Numbered from the stretch's first letter, positions 43,617 to 55,318 are shown. The stretch: DNA of 64,000 bases from Gerris lacustris (GCA_951217055.1 OX578279.1:41131610-41195609), one strand, 5' to 3'. Program-made: numbers and translations. The notes: generated by a model from the sequence alone, not told the origin.

Positions 43617-44312
43617 TAAAGCCCTGTTCGCACTTGGCAAGTAATTTAGTCGAGTGGCGAGTAATTTAGTAACCGAGCTAGAGGTCGACCAAGAAGTCAT
43701 GGAAATATGAGGGGTGCGCTAGTGTCGTCATGTACAGTCAGTTTTTGATATAATAGACCACGGTCAAAAAACACAGTGTTGTTCTTTTGTTATTAATAAT
43801 TTTATTTTTGATAACTTCTATATTTTTTTAATATTTTATGCAACAGGCAACACTGTACCTGATAAGAAATCACTAATAATGTACGATAATATCTTTATAT
43901 TATTATTCATAATCATATTCTTTCAATTTAAATCGATTTTCTTCTTTCATAATCTATTATTTCTTCCTCTTTATTTCTGAGTTATTTGGATTTAGTACAG
44001 GTGTGACTATAATTCGTATTGTATAAAAACAAACAAAACAGGAAACCTAACAGATTGGAAACCTTCTTGTTGTTGTTATTCGAGAGATTTGACGTAACTG
44101 CGCATGTCATACAAACTAGAAATGGGTATTGTCTTAGCCAGCCCTGTCCGACTCCCTAGGGTGGGGGTTTGCCCAAGTTTGCCCGATGGCAGCGCCGCTC
44201 ACGTTTTTAACGAATAAAGTGACTAATAAACTAACTAAAAACCATCGATATCTAATAGTAATAATCGATAGCTAAAAACCAAGCTAAGCCGAGTGAGTTT
44301 TTAGCGGCCATT

Positions 44313-44657
44313 GTGTTTTACTCTCTTGTGAACGTGAACGAAACATATCTGCTTTTGCTTTGTGTCTTTCACACTGTGTTATGTGTTCTTTCTCTTAAAG
44401 TTCTTTTCTTATTAACGTTTGTGGTTTTTGCTTCTTTGAGAAAGGTCAGATCTTGTGATGTGTTTGGTTGTTCCAGTCAGGCACCTCTGATGAAATGCTT
44501 TGATTGGCCTAAAGATGCAAGAAGGTTCGTTAATCTTTATTATTATTATAACTTTGGTAAATCTAAGTTAATGCGGCGACTCGACTTATTTTTTGTCAAA
44601 GGGATATCTAATTCTCCTATGTACAAATCACACTTTCGTTATTTTTTTGATGCATAA
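44313..44657 (+). pseudogene. Possible THAP-like fragment in the nested element
   Basis: A 114-residue frame: the N-terminal part is hydrophobic and looks like leader or chance sequence. It is followed by RSCDVFGCSSQAPLMKCFDW, then PKDARRFVNL. A C-x4-C pair followed by F.WPKD..R recalls the start of THAP DNA-binding domains (C..C, F.FP.D...). The second metal pair (C..H) is not seen in this frame, so if it is THAP it is broken or spliced. It lies just after the left subterminal repeats, where a transposase gene would start. Confidence 0.3.
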
Positions 44658-44762
44658 ATCATACAAATGTAGTGGTTGACAAAGTGTAACAAAAATGAAG
44701 TATTACAGTAAATAATTAATAGTTAATTCTCAACCGCATTAACTTAAGATTAGCTCAACTCT

Positions 44763-45229
44763 CAGGGTGATTCAAAAAGAATGAACCGATTCCATGATTA
44801 AATATTTTATTAAGGAGAAATAGCAAAACAATTGAACTTGTAATACAAGCATTCTACTCATAGTCCAATCCCGTTAAAACCTATCAGGATTGATTATGCT
44901 TCTACGTGTTTGGGAAGAACAACAATCATATCAAATTGATCCCGATAGGATTGTTGTTATTCGATGCTTTAAGTTATCCAGCTCAGTTTTTTAGTCACTG
45001 ATTTAGTTTTTGCAAACTCGAGAACACAGAATGCCTTGTCTTGAGAAGCCCCCATTTTATTTTGACAGTCAACAAAGAGCTGAGCATCTTGGGAGGCTGA
45101 TGCACCTGGAGCAGACACACGGCTACCATCTGAAACTTAGAACCCTAATATTCCACTCACTCATTCTGATTTATACATTTACTTACAAAATTTGATCATG
45201 GAATCGGTTCTTTTTTTTGAATCACCCTG
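44763..45229. mobile_element. MITE with CAGGGTGATTCAAAAA ends
   Basis: CAGGGTGATTCAAAAAGAAT on the left and CAGGGTGATTCAAAAAAAAG reversed on the right, both followed by GAACCGATTCCATGAT. It is 467 bp and lies inside the GAGGTCGACC element. No target duplication is clear. The interior shows no transposase; its 61-residue frame is not convincing. Confidence 0.75.
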
Positions 45230-45402
45230 TTTATATATATATATTATCTGTGTTATATATATGTCTGTGTATACATGGGTCATCCATGGAGTGAGTGCAC
45301 CTGGGGTGAATGACTAAAAAAAATTTAGTTGAAATTTGAGCTTCTAGGCATCAGCCCTAAATGGTCTTAAACTAAAAAGTTGAAAAAAATTAGTCCAATT
45401 AA

Positions 45403-45654
45403 CCCATTCAATGCGGGTGGATCCATGCCGTGCTAACGCACCTGGCGGGTGGATCCAAGCCCCTTCCTTTCAGCCCTCTGTAGCTCTATTCTCCGTGCCT
45501 CGAATAGAACCATCTTGCAAGGCTCTGTCAGGCCCGCTGACGTTTGTATCCACAGTGGATCCAAATATTTGTTTTTTAATTTAACTTTTAAAATTGTATA
45601 AATTTTATTCAGTCAGGTAGGTAAGTTCATAAATTGGATTACGCATTCAATGGG
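45403..45654. mobile_element. piggyBac-type non-autonomous element
   Basis: Flanked on both sides by TTAA (45399-45402 and 45655-45658). Ends are CCCATTCAATGCG and its reverse CGCATTCAATGGG. TTAA duplication with CCC-starting ends is characteristic of piggyBac. It is 252 bp and non-coding, with GGGTGGATCCA repeated inside. It is the second insertion inside the GAGGTCGACC element. Confidence 0.88.
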
Positions 45655-47476
45655 TTAATTAAATATACAGGGTGTTCTTTCTATGAATTTTCCAAAAAAT
45701 GTTAAGAGTGAAGTACCCTTGTCTTTAAAAATCTCAAAAATATTTATTTACAAAAGTTGTTCAAAATTAAAAGTTATGTCACATTTTCAGTTTGATCACC
45801 CAAGTACAAATTCCTAATTGTCTATGCTTTGAATGCAATAAGATTACAAAAAACAAACAAGGAAAATAAAATCTTAATGAGTGAGAATGTGTTCTAAGCG
45901 AGTTATAATCGAAAAAATGAAAATGTTATTGAGAAAATAGCTTCATTTTTTTATTTCACTTTTTATGCCATCTATTTATATGTATATATGTTTTTTTCAG
46001 ATGGATATTTGAACCTTTGCTGATGAGCTTCAAACCCTGAAATGTTTTTCCACCTGTAATCAGTCGACCCTCACAACATATTAAACTCTTTTTTAAAAAC
46101 CCTTCCTCATAAAAAAAAAAAAATAAAGACAATTATTCACTAGAATTGCTGTAAATTAACTTTAGTTTGCATGATAAGGGTATTTTTTATTGCTTAACTA
46201 TGTATTAAAACATTGTATTTAACCTTATTGTACCTTTTATGTGAATAAAACAAGCTTTTTATTTAATTCTGTTTCTATAATGCTTATATTTCAACCCTTC
46301 CAAATATTTTTAATAAGATTTATTTTAGAAGTTGATTTTTCTTCTTTTCAATGCAGAGGGAATTTATGAAATCCTTTACATTATAATATTATGGAAAATG
46401 ATTTTTCATTTTTGAGCAATAGGAAAATTTACACTTGTGTAAATTATTTTAAAATTTGATTTGCTGAATTCATAATTATTATTATCTAATTATCCAGGTT
46501 CGTTATGTAGGTAATATAATTAATATTTCAAGGCACTGAAATATGTATATTTTTTAAGAAGTGGATAAAAAAGAGAAATTAATATTTCAATTTTTAAAAG
46601 TAAGGAGGAAAAGAAATTAGCTTATGTTTGAATTTGAAATTCCCGGTTTTTGGCGGGCATTTAGTACTGCGTTTTCCCTTGCACGTGAGCAGCGCTACTG
46701 TATAGTTTCCCCACTCTAACCTTGTCAAAACTTTCTTAAGAGGGGAGTCGACTATCTCTACTATTAGATATCGATGGTCTTAGCACCCGACTGTACTGAC
46801 TTCGGCACTACTCGGAAGTTCCGATTTTAAACGAAGTTAAGCTTTCCGTTTCTCCCGTGTTCATGACTTCTTGGTCGACCTCTAGTAACAACTCACCAAA
46901 ATCGTTCGCAGTTGGCGAGTAATTTAGTCGAGTGGCGAATAGATTAGTAAATAAACGTATCCGAAAGGCAAGATTTTAGTAAAGTAATTTAGTCACTTAC
47001 TAAACTACTTAACTAAATACCCAATTCATTTTACTCTATTTTTTCGGGCGAGTAGAGCCTCTACCCACCCCGCATACTATCCACTAAGGAAGTGCGAAGT
47101 TGTAAAAGTAGTTTATTTTATAAGTTGATACCTGCAGTACAACAAATATGTCATGATGGAATGAAGAGACAACGTTGAAGTTTGTTACGAACTAATTGCA
47201 ACACGAGTGCCTGTGGGACTTTAAATCCCCGTCTTTATAAAAATAAACAAATCAAGCAATCTGCTTGTGTTAATAATGAAGTACCTTATTTAAAAAAATT
47301 ATTAAATAGATCTCATTCTTCTATAAAAAAAAAAATTATATTTCTTTTTATCTATAAAATTGTTTACTTATTGCAGTAATGAATAACGCTGTTGTTTATA
47401 ATGAAGTACATTGAAGTACATTTTTTTATTTATTGATAAATAAATCTCATTTTACTATAACCAATTTTTATCTTAC

Positions 47477-47932
47477 CTTGATAAATTCCTTTAATGCTTC
47501 ATAGATAGCTTCACAAACTTCTATAAGGAATTCTGAAATAGTGGATTTTCCAAGTCGAAATATATAATGTGTAAGCGTTCTTAAACTACATCCAGTTGCA
47601 AGAAAGTAGAGAACTGCCTGCAATTTTGTTTTTGCAGGAATTGCACTTCTAAAATAGGTATCCTTACGTTGAATTTGTGACTGCACTTTCATTAACAGAA
47701 AATTGAAACAATTTTCAGTCATTCTCAAAGTTCCGAAGTATTCTTTAGGGTCTTCTAATGCCAATTCTTTGAGAAGAGAAGTAGTACCTCCTAATTCATC
47801 CCTTCTCGGAATCCATTTTCGTATCCATACTTTTTTTGCTTTTGACATATTAATTTCTTCTTCAACTTCTTCTAAAATAGACATTGCAATAAGCATTATT
47901 AGCTTATTTAATTTTTTGCGTTGCCTGTCCAT
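47477..47932 (-). pseudogene. HARBI1-like transposase, first exon only
   Basis: A 152-residue open frame from ATG at 47932 to a consensus donor (ATCAAG|GTAAGA at 47476). It reads WIRKWIPRRDELGGTTSLLK, then EYFGTLRMTENCFNFLL, then IPAKTKLQAVLYFLATGCS and FRLGKSTISEFLIEVCEAIY. These match the N-terminal half of PIF/Harbinger transposases (W.R.W...R...G....LL.EL, F..R M....F..LL, I.....L...L.FLATG.S...L...F..S.STIS....EV..AI). The next exon, with the DDE catalytic residues, is absent on the inner side, so the protein would be inactive. It is intact up to the donor, suggesting a fairly recent element. Confidence 0.85.
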
Positions 47933-48158
47933 GTTGCAAATACACTAGCTACTAATGTACTGGACAACTTAGTTAAGTGCAAGAGCGAGCGTTTTTTGGC
48001 GTTGCTACTAGCTCAGTTTCTAATCTACTCGCCAAAATTACTCGCCAACTGGGAACGATTTTTGATGAGTTTACTAGCTCGGTTACTAAATTACTCGCAA
48101 CTCGACTAAATTACTCGCCACTCGACTAAATTACTTGCCAAGTGCGAACAAGGCTTAA

Positions 48159-48966
48159 GGGGCAAAGTACAATAGAAGAGGAATTGAGCCCAGACTGATC
48201 TTTTGAAGTTAGGAAGTTATTACTTGGGATAGGGCTTCACTTAGTATATCAAGCAGCAATAAATAAAATATTTTTCTAATCCAACCCAGGGTCGGACCTA
48301 CATTTGCAAATTATATTTGATTTATGGAGAAGTTCGTACATATTCTCGCTTAGTAAAAAAAGTATAATTTTTTTTACGATAGTTGATAAACTTGTTAAAT
48401 TAAAAACAACACACTCCAGAGCAAAGCTCGGGAATTCAGCTAGTATATCAAAATACAACTGTTATGATAAAATATTGCTCATAACAAATGTATGAGGGCT
48501 TGAGATCAAGATAAGACATTATAGTATGTATTTTATATACATTTAGTTTTTGACTTAGCTAGTCCATTTAAGATGCTTCTTGTTTAGGAAAATTAAGTTT
48601 ACATGACATGAAGGTCTCATAAATGTCCTCATTTTTAAGAGGCTAAAATTGAACAAGTAATTAGCAATATTTACTACTAAATTCGACAGTCTCTAGCACT
48701 CTAGCCATATAGATGTAAAGCTAGAAAACAATCGATCTACTTCGAGATTTCTTCTCCAGAAGATTATGGTTAGATTTCCCCAGGAGCCTGTCTTGGTGGG
48801 GGTAGGATCCGTCCCCCACCATGGTAAAACCAGACTCAGAATGATGTCAACTTAACAGAACCGCATCATTATCACGCAGACCGCCGGATCTTAGTCAAGA
48901 TTAAACCAAGCATTAGATTACATCGAGTTTCCGCATCGTGCATTTATAACTTCGCGTCAACTCAAG
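48159..48966. other. Spacer and upstream region of the secreted-protein exon
   Basis: No element ends. AGCTAGTATATCA occurs near 48438 and a similar TAGTATATCAAG near 48242. The last 200 bases are less AT-rich and could hold a promoter: GCATTTATAAC at about 48939 is TATA-like, but it is too near the ATG at 48967 to be sure. Confidence 0.35.
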
Positions 48967-49059
48967 ATGCTGCGATCTCTTTTCTCTCTGGCCTTCCTGG
49001 TCCAGTTTAGCTATCAATCAGCTATACCAATGTGGGAACTTCTTACCAGAACGGAAAAG
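48967..49059 (+). CDS. First coding exon of a small secreted protein (partial)
   Basis: ATG at 48967 opens MLRSLFSLAFLVQFSYQSA, a clear signal peptide with a hydrophobic core, followed by IPMWELLTRTEK before a donor (AAAAG|GTTGGT at 49060). The 31-residue exon is phase 0 at its end. Without splicing, the frame continues 21 residues into AT-rich sequence and stops, so an intron is likely. I did not find the acceptor exon downstream. The mature start could fall after SA. The upstream 100 bases are less AT-rich than the surroundings. I do not recognise the family; a neuropeptide or other short secreted product is possible but not shown. Confidence 0.55.
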
Positions 49060-51157
49060 GTTGGTATACTTTTTTTCTTCGATAAGATCTATTATTTTAT
49101 ATTTGGCGCATTTTGCCCAATTTAAATTTAAATTTAGCGTTTTAATTTTATATTTAATTAATCTTATAACTACCTTTAAAATTGCGCTAGATTATCCTAT
49201 TTCACAAGTTATTTAACTTAATATAAATAATATAATTTATTAAACTAAGTACACATAGTAATTCCTTGTATTTATTTTATCCTTACATTTCTATCTTTTT
49301 AGACGATATTAATTTTTAAGCTCAATGCCATGTAAGTTAAGATCTCCTCTATATTGGTATTTTCCTGTCATTTTAATGTTTTTTTTTTACTAATTAATTC
49401 AAAAATTTCTTTGTCAGACAGCCTTTCCTCTCATTCAACCCTTCTTGTATCATTCCTTAAATGGCATTTTTCCTATCACGACCTACCATTTCTATCACTA
49501 TTCCTTTTCAAGCCATATCTTTCCTATTATTAATCGCATCAAGCTTATTGATTTATGATTTCGTTATTTCAAATTTTATTTTTTGGCTCCTACATAAACT
49601 ATTATTCCTTTTTTTAAAATAACTTCATTCTTTCCTATTATTCTTGATCTTAAACTATCTTATCACTAATTTATTCTCTGATTTACCTAATATTTTCTAG
49701 TCTCCTTGTTAAAATCAATTATATTCTCCACTACTACCTATACTATTTCCATCAACCTTTCCCTAACCTTTTCTATAACCCTTGTTGCTGTGCAACAGAG
49801 TAAATTTATGAACAATTCTGTACTAGGAGACGAAAATTATTGTGTCAGATATTTTTTTAAAAAAAGTGATATGTACTGCAATACGTTGGCAGAACTAAGT
49901 AAATAAAGGGATAATCAATGTAAAAATGTTAATTTAATAATTATGACTAAAGAGGTTAATAATTATAAAGTAACAACAATATAGTCACCACAATTTATAC
50001 ATCAAATTTATAAATTGTAGAGACAATATTGTTATGTTACATTTTATTAACCTCTCTAGTCATAAATTTATAAAGTGTTACCACAAAGTCCCAGTCAAAA
50101 CAACCATTCATTTTCAACAATCATTTTGTTATTCATTTAAAACAAAAGACGCCAATTTTCCATTTTTAGAGAGTAGAAAATGGCTCTCCTGTAGATACTC
50201 TCAAATGTGACTTACAATAATTTATTTATCTCTGAGGTACAGAATTTATTTTTTTAATTCAAAATTTTAACACTAATAGATTTTTAATGATCTGGATAAC
50301 ACTAATTACATATACCTAAATATATATAAATAAATTTTAAAAAATCTTGATTAGCGAAAACATCAACAACTTTTTCCTATGTAAACAAATTTAGATATTT
50401 GTTTGTACTTATTTATACTTGTACTTACCGAAAAAAATACTACTAACAAAGTATTAAACAAATAATTTGTTGTTTATATCCTTGTTTTGTTGTTATTATA
50501 ATATGCCCATTTTTTATTAGTTTATGAATGTCTTTCTCTATGAAATAATAATTTTAGAAAACGTTCTGACCTTAAATTTATCCTTGTCATTATTTCCTGT
50601 CAGTAAAAAAAGGAAAAAGTTTATATCTTACTACGAATTTTTACCAAATCAATTATTCTAATTATTGGGTGGGTTATAAAAATCAAATTAATTATATTTT
50701 TTTTATGTAAGTTAATTTTTTTAAAAAAATGTCTACTGGTTTCTTCTGGTAGCTAAAAAAATGTTTACCCAGCTTAAAAGAGAAATCAAGTTCTATAAGA
50801 ATGCTTGATAAGTTTATTAAAAAAAAGAAGTATGTAATGTGTTAATCTAGAAATATACTCATTGATACTAATATGTATTCTTTTGAGTTTACAACCGACC
50901 TTAGGTACTCTTATTAATAGGTTTAGGTGGTAGGTTATAGGTTTTTACAATAGCAAACACTTTAATTAAGACATCTCGAAGCACATACAACCCTCACAAC
51001 TAAGGATTTTGAGATTGTGTTAATTTATCCAAATAAAATCATACCAAAAATAATCTAGGTTCAGGTTCAACAACTGTCCAAAAAATGTCGCATACTATTC
51101 AAAATCGCATACTAGACAATCACTTTAATGTAAAATTTATGATTCTTTTGTCCAGTA
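49060..51157. other. Probable first intron, AT-rich
   Basis: If the exon at 48967 is real this is intron. It holds one palindromic repeat (49935-50070). No acceptor with a continuing frame was found. Confidence 0.35.
49935..50070. repeat. Short palindromic MITE
   Basis: Arms ATTATGACTAAAGAGGTTAA and (reversed) TTATGACTAGAGAGGTTAAT are inverted around 50003, with CACAATTTATA pairing inward. It is about 135 bp, hairpin-like and non-coding. Confidence 0.8.
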
Positions 51158-51860
51158 AAGCCTGGTCTTAGTCCACACCAAAATGCATTTCTGACAATGT
51201 TTAAAAATGTTTTCGAAAATCTGTCCGCACACACATGTTTAAAACATTTTCCCGCAACAAATGTTTTTAAAATCATGTCTGCGCACTAAAAAAATATTCA
51301 TTATTTTTAAACATGTCGAGTGAAATGGCTGCTGGAATGTTTCCGGGCTATATATTTCTATTCACACTTATTGCTTGCACCATTTCCTTAACCATTTTCT
51401 ACCGTCTACTGTATTGGCATTAAATATTTTGGTCAATCCTTCTCACTGCGTCGTTTTTATTTCGTCCTATTTTGTATAGTTTTCACATTGTACATCCTAT
51501 AGATATGGAGTTGTATGCAAATGCACAATGATGATTATGAAAAGTGTTATTTGTTGATCCCACATAGTAAAAGTAATTTATACCTCTTTCTAACATGTCA
51601 TTTAAATCTGACAACAGACTTCTGTTTGTGGTCTGTGGTTATTATTTAAGTTTATTTTAAGTTTTTTTCTACAAACTAAAAACATTTATCCGAAAACTCG
51701 TCCCCACTAGATTGATTATTAATGTTTGTCTGCTTCAATCATTTGTTAAAAAATCAATTGTTCGCAAACTCTACCGAAAACATCACACGCATTTTTTTTA
51801 TTGTTTCCAAACAGGTTTTAAAAAGTATTATACGAATATTTGGTGGTATGGACTAGGCTT
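51158..51860. mobile_element. Non-autonomous element with AAGCCTGGTC ends, TA target
   Basis: AAGCCTGGTCTTAGTCCACA on the left and AAGCCTAGTCCATACCACCA reversed on the right, each preceded or followed by TA (51156-51157 and 51861-51862). Repeated TGTTTAAAA/TTTTAAACA words lie near both ends. It is about 700 bp with no transposase. The ends resemble Harbinger or Tc1-like MITEs; I cannot choose. Confidence 0.6.
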
Positions 51861-52639
51861 TATTATTGATCTCGATCAACCTCGGTACATATTAGATATT
51901 TTTTAGAATAAAAAATCAAGAGAGAAAACAACTCACATTAATCAGGAAATAAGGAACTTCAATAAAAATGTGTACTTAAAAAATAAAAATGGTCTTTAGC
52001 TCTAAACAGAGATATAATAAGTAGTTTAGCTATGTCTATTCCTTGAAAGTAATTTGATTTGCCTAGTAAATTTATACTTCTTGTATCAATCATCTAGGTT
52101 TTTAAAACAATGTGATATGTTTTTTAACATTTTAATATGACAAATTAATGAACACGATTAAATCGATCCAATAGGTTTATTTTTAAAGCGGAATAAAATA
52201 GGAGGAAATGCCTACAAGTATTTTTAATGGTAGTGTCGTTATAGCGACCTTAAAATTTAACTTCTGGTGAAGAACATTATATATCCTGCATCATTCTATA
52301 AATATATTTATTTTATTAAGTATCTTAAAGTGCTGTTATTATAAAGATGCACATGTTTATTGTTTATACTTGCATACAAAATATGCAAGTTAAATCTTCT
52401 TTGTTAAAAATAGAAATAGACTGCAAATTAGTGTGGCACATAGCTTCCTCGCATCCTATCACGCACTTTATAGATTTTATGCATTTACAAACTACAAACC
52501 GTTATTGCCTAATTTGTTTCTCCCGTTTTTTTTAATCTGTCAAAATTGTTTTGATTTTTTACATGAATTAAAGTATCAATTTAGCAAAATCTAAAGAGCA
52601 CTAACGCGACGGTTAAAATTAAAATCTGGGGCTATCTGC

Positions 52640-52970
52640 GGGCTACTTTTGACAAACCATCCAAATTTCATAAAAATCAGATAAGTACATTTGAAGCTAT
52701 AGGTGTAAATAAATGTATGTTTGTGCGCATGTGGAAGAGAAACAAATAAGCGCAGAAGGTTGAAACTGATGTGGGAACAACAATGAGCTAATTATGACCT
52801 ACCATAATAATTTAATTAAAATCGGATTAGTAGTTTTTAAGATATGTTAGTTCGCAAAAATTAAACGATAGACTGAAAGACCAACAGACAGACTATCAGA
52901 CAGATACGGAAGCAAAAATGTTTCCTGATATCTGAAACGGATTTCTGTCTTGGAATTTTTTTAATTGGAG
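52640..52970. repeat. Second copy of the window-start repeat
   Basis: Contains ACCATCCAAATTTCATAAAA, GGGAACAACAATGAGCTAAT, ATTAAAATCGGATTAGTAG, AGACCAACAGACAGACTATC and CTGAAACGGATTTCTGTCTT in the same order as 1-205. Same orientation. It directly abuts the repeat that begins at 53005. Confidence 0.8.
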
Positions 52971-53545
52971 ACACCTTCGATAAGCTCGGAAGCAATATAT
53001 ATTTAACTAGCAGAATACCCGTGCTTCGCTACGGGGTGTTTTATTTTCAATTTAATGGATTTATAAACTACCATCAAGAAACATTTAAAAATTATTTTAC
53101 AAAGCGAGAATATCTAGATTCTATCCCTCCCCCTTATTTCTACACCCCCTCCCCTTTGATAAGATAATTTGCTAATATCCCAAATTAGTAATTATTCATT
53201 CCGACTAAATTTTTAAAAAGGAAAAGCAATGGTATTTTCTAAAAATCATTCAGTGGAAATACCCCATATTCTCTCTCCACAGCTCGGGCCTCCATGTTCT
53301 CTAGTGGAGAGATAACCTTATGTAGAGCTAAAATGTAAAATCAATAAAATAGATAAATTGATGTACTAAAATCTTATTTATGTATTAATATGTTTTATTC
53401 AATAAAGGTATTTAAAAAAAAAAAAAAAATAATAATAATAAAAAAAATAAATAAATAAATGAATAAATACAAAATTTTAGCCCAATTGGATAAATGTACA
53501 GACACAACAATTATTAGTTTTTTATACATAGATATAGATATATTT

Positions 53546-54250
53546 TTCCATTTTACCTCCCTAAAAGTACATAACAATAATTGTACAGCACTCTTAAAGA
53601 GCATTTCAACGGAATGCATCGTGAAGGGTTTTCATTACTTTGACATTTGTACCCCGTACCCCTGTGTACCAAAATCAAAATTTCGAAAATGCATGTGAAA
53701 AGTCAGTGACCTTCCCCTTTTCCCCTTGCTTTGAAGGTCAAGTGTGCAAATTTTCATTGAAATCGGAATAAAACGGTAGATTTGAATAAAGAACACACAC
53801 ACACGCGCCCGTTCGCGCGCGCGCGCACACACACTTACGTTGACATTTCCTTTTTACCCCTCTCCTAAATGAAAATAATGACAAAAACGTACATTACAAT
53901 TACTTTTCTCTTAAAAAGCCTTTCAACGATATGCATCATAAAGGGTACCTATCAATTACTTTGACATTTGTACCCCGTACTCCTGTGTACCAACATTTTA
54001 ACTTTATAATCTCATGTAAGCAGTACAGAGAGACAGAGTGTCTCTCATAGAAACTCTTCATTTATATAAGATGTAGTTATACATATTTTTCCATTTTACC
54101 CCCTCCTAAATGAAAATATGACAAAACTGTACATAACAACAATTACTGTACTTTTAAAGAGCTTTTAAACGATATGCATCATTAAAAGTATTCATTACTT
54201 TGACATTTGTACCCCGTACCCCTGGGTACAAAAATAAAAATTTCGCAAAA
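53546..54250 (+). repeat. Three diverged tandem copies of a module of about 250-300 bp
   Basis: Each copy runs: TTTTTCCATTTTACC, then CCTAAATGAAAAT (first copy CCCTAAAAG), GTACATAACAA, CTTTTAAAGAGC (variants), AACGATATGCATCAT, TTACTTTGACATTTGTACCC, CGTACCCCTGTGTAC. Starts are at about 53546, 53846 and 54088. The spacers differ in length, so amplification was followed by divergence. Confidence 0.75.
53793..53835. repeat. Alternating purine-pyrimidine tract (CA/CG)
   Basis: ACACACACACGCGCCCGTTC and then a run of GCGCGCGCGCG and CACACACA. Alternating CA/CG DNA of this kind is a good Z-DNA former. It lies between the first and second modules of the array. Confidence 0.85.
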
Positions 54251-54754
54251 TCCTTTCTTAGTGGATGCCTATGATATGAACCGAGTATATCCTCAAAATT
54301 TCAAGTCTCTCGGTTAAGCAGATTTTGCTGTGCGTTGATTCTATGTCAGTCAGTCAATCAGGACATTGCCACTTATATTATAGATAATTGAAATTAATAT
54401 TGTTGAAGAAATTCAAAAAGTATTTACAATAAAAGTACTCTACAAAATATTTATTGGCGTAGAGTTTATTAAATTATACTTATTAAAGAGCTTAGCTTAA
54501 TAGGTATACTTATTAACAGATTACCCGGGCTTTGAACAGTAAAAGAGAAAATATACTCCTTGTTCATATTAGAAAACAGACTGGACTAGAAGAAACGTTT
54601 TCTTCTTAAAAAGTTATTGTTGTAACTTAATTTCTCTCGTTAGACTTTTACTATGGAAACACTTCTCTTTCAATTGTTAAAGGCCCATGATGACTTTAGG
54701 GTTTCGTTGGTAAAACAAAAAAATGAAACCCTTTTAGTTTCATTGGTAAAACAA

Positions 54755-54935
54755 AAAATAGAAACCATTTTAGTTTCGTTCCTGTGTCTGTCTGTCACTC
54801 TGTACGGTTCAAATAACTTTTGAATCGAAAGAGATAGAAACATGACAATTTCCAGTATTAAAGATCGTTTTGACGCGCCAACAGGAAAAATATGGCGAAC
54901 TCAAAATTATCAGCTGTTCAAACCAAAATGGTGGC
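54755..54935 (+). repeat. Dispersed repeat copy B (matches 37805-37995)
   Basis: Same wording as the copy at 37.8 kb, including AATAACTTTTGAATCGAAAG (here) and TATTAAAGATCGTTTTGACG. A short AAACCCTTTTAGTTTC / AAACCATTTTAGTTTC duplication precedes it. Confidence 0.75.
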
Positions 54936-55318
54936 TAATTCCGGTCACGGGGAAAACTTTTTTTTTTTTTAAATTTTGAGTGGGGTATCAAATGAAAGGT
55001 ATTAGGTATTGAAGAGTAGATTACAAAAATATAAAACACTTGTGGAAAGTGTTCAATTTTTGATGCCATTTTGTCAAAAAACATCAACATTTGGCCCCCC
55101 CCCCCCTTTATACTAATTTCAAGTTCACAATACCATAATGAAACCCTTTATACGTGAGACCACGCACAAACCAATTTTTTGAGAGTGTTTCTCTTTTGAT
55201 CAATAACACCTAGAGATTTTAAAGTAAATGTTATTGGGCTAAAAAAAAAGCTCATAAAACGGTCAAGAAAGCTCTAATCATCTTTCTAGAAAAGCTAGTA
55301 ATTCACCTAGTATTTCGC

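Larger units (their letters stand above)
43681..46882 (+). mobile_element. 3.2-kb GAGGTCGACC element nested in Harbinger
   Basis: Ends are inverted: GAGGTCGACCAAGAAGTCAT with further subterminal pairing (ATCGATATCTAATAGTA at about 44245 and its reverse at about 46758). The target reads as TA (or CTAG) duplicated, since the surrounding Harbinger repeat is restored as GAGCTAGTAAC when the insert is removed. It carries a THAP-like frame (44313-44657) and has itself received two insertions. A third terminus of the family lies at 10857. Superfamily not clear; a TA site would suit Tc1/mariner-like or a related DNA transposon. Confidence 0.8.
43620..48155 (-). mobile_element. PIF/Harbinger element with nested insertions
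   Basis: Terminal inverted repeats: AGCCCTGTTCGCACTTGGCA on the left and AGCCTTGTTCGCACTTGGCA reversed on the right, continuing for about 60 bp of alternating AGTAATTTAGTCGAGTGGCG units. Flanking TAA on both sides (43617-43619 and 48156-48158) is the 3-bp target site typical of the superfamily. A HARBI1-like transposase exon lies near the right end on the minus strand. The left part is separated from the right by a 3.2-kb insertion at a CTAG site, so the original element was about 1.3 kb, too short for a complete two-gene Harbinger. Confidence 0.9.
53005..54387. repeat. Composite dispersed repeat with TACCCGTGCTTCGCTACGGG hairpin start
   Basis: Opens with ACTAGCAGAATACCCGTGCT then TCGCTACGGGGTG, whose CCCGT...ACGGG arms form a small hairpin, and ends near GTCAGTCAGTCAATCAGGAC with a TATATTATAGAT tail. 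This start and end wording is typical of an abundant arthropod interspersed repeat family of uncertain class. Inside lies a three-copy array (53546-54250). Confidence 0.6.
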
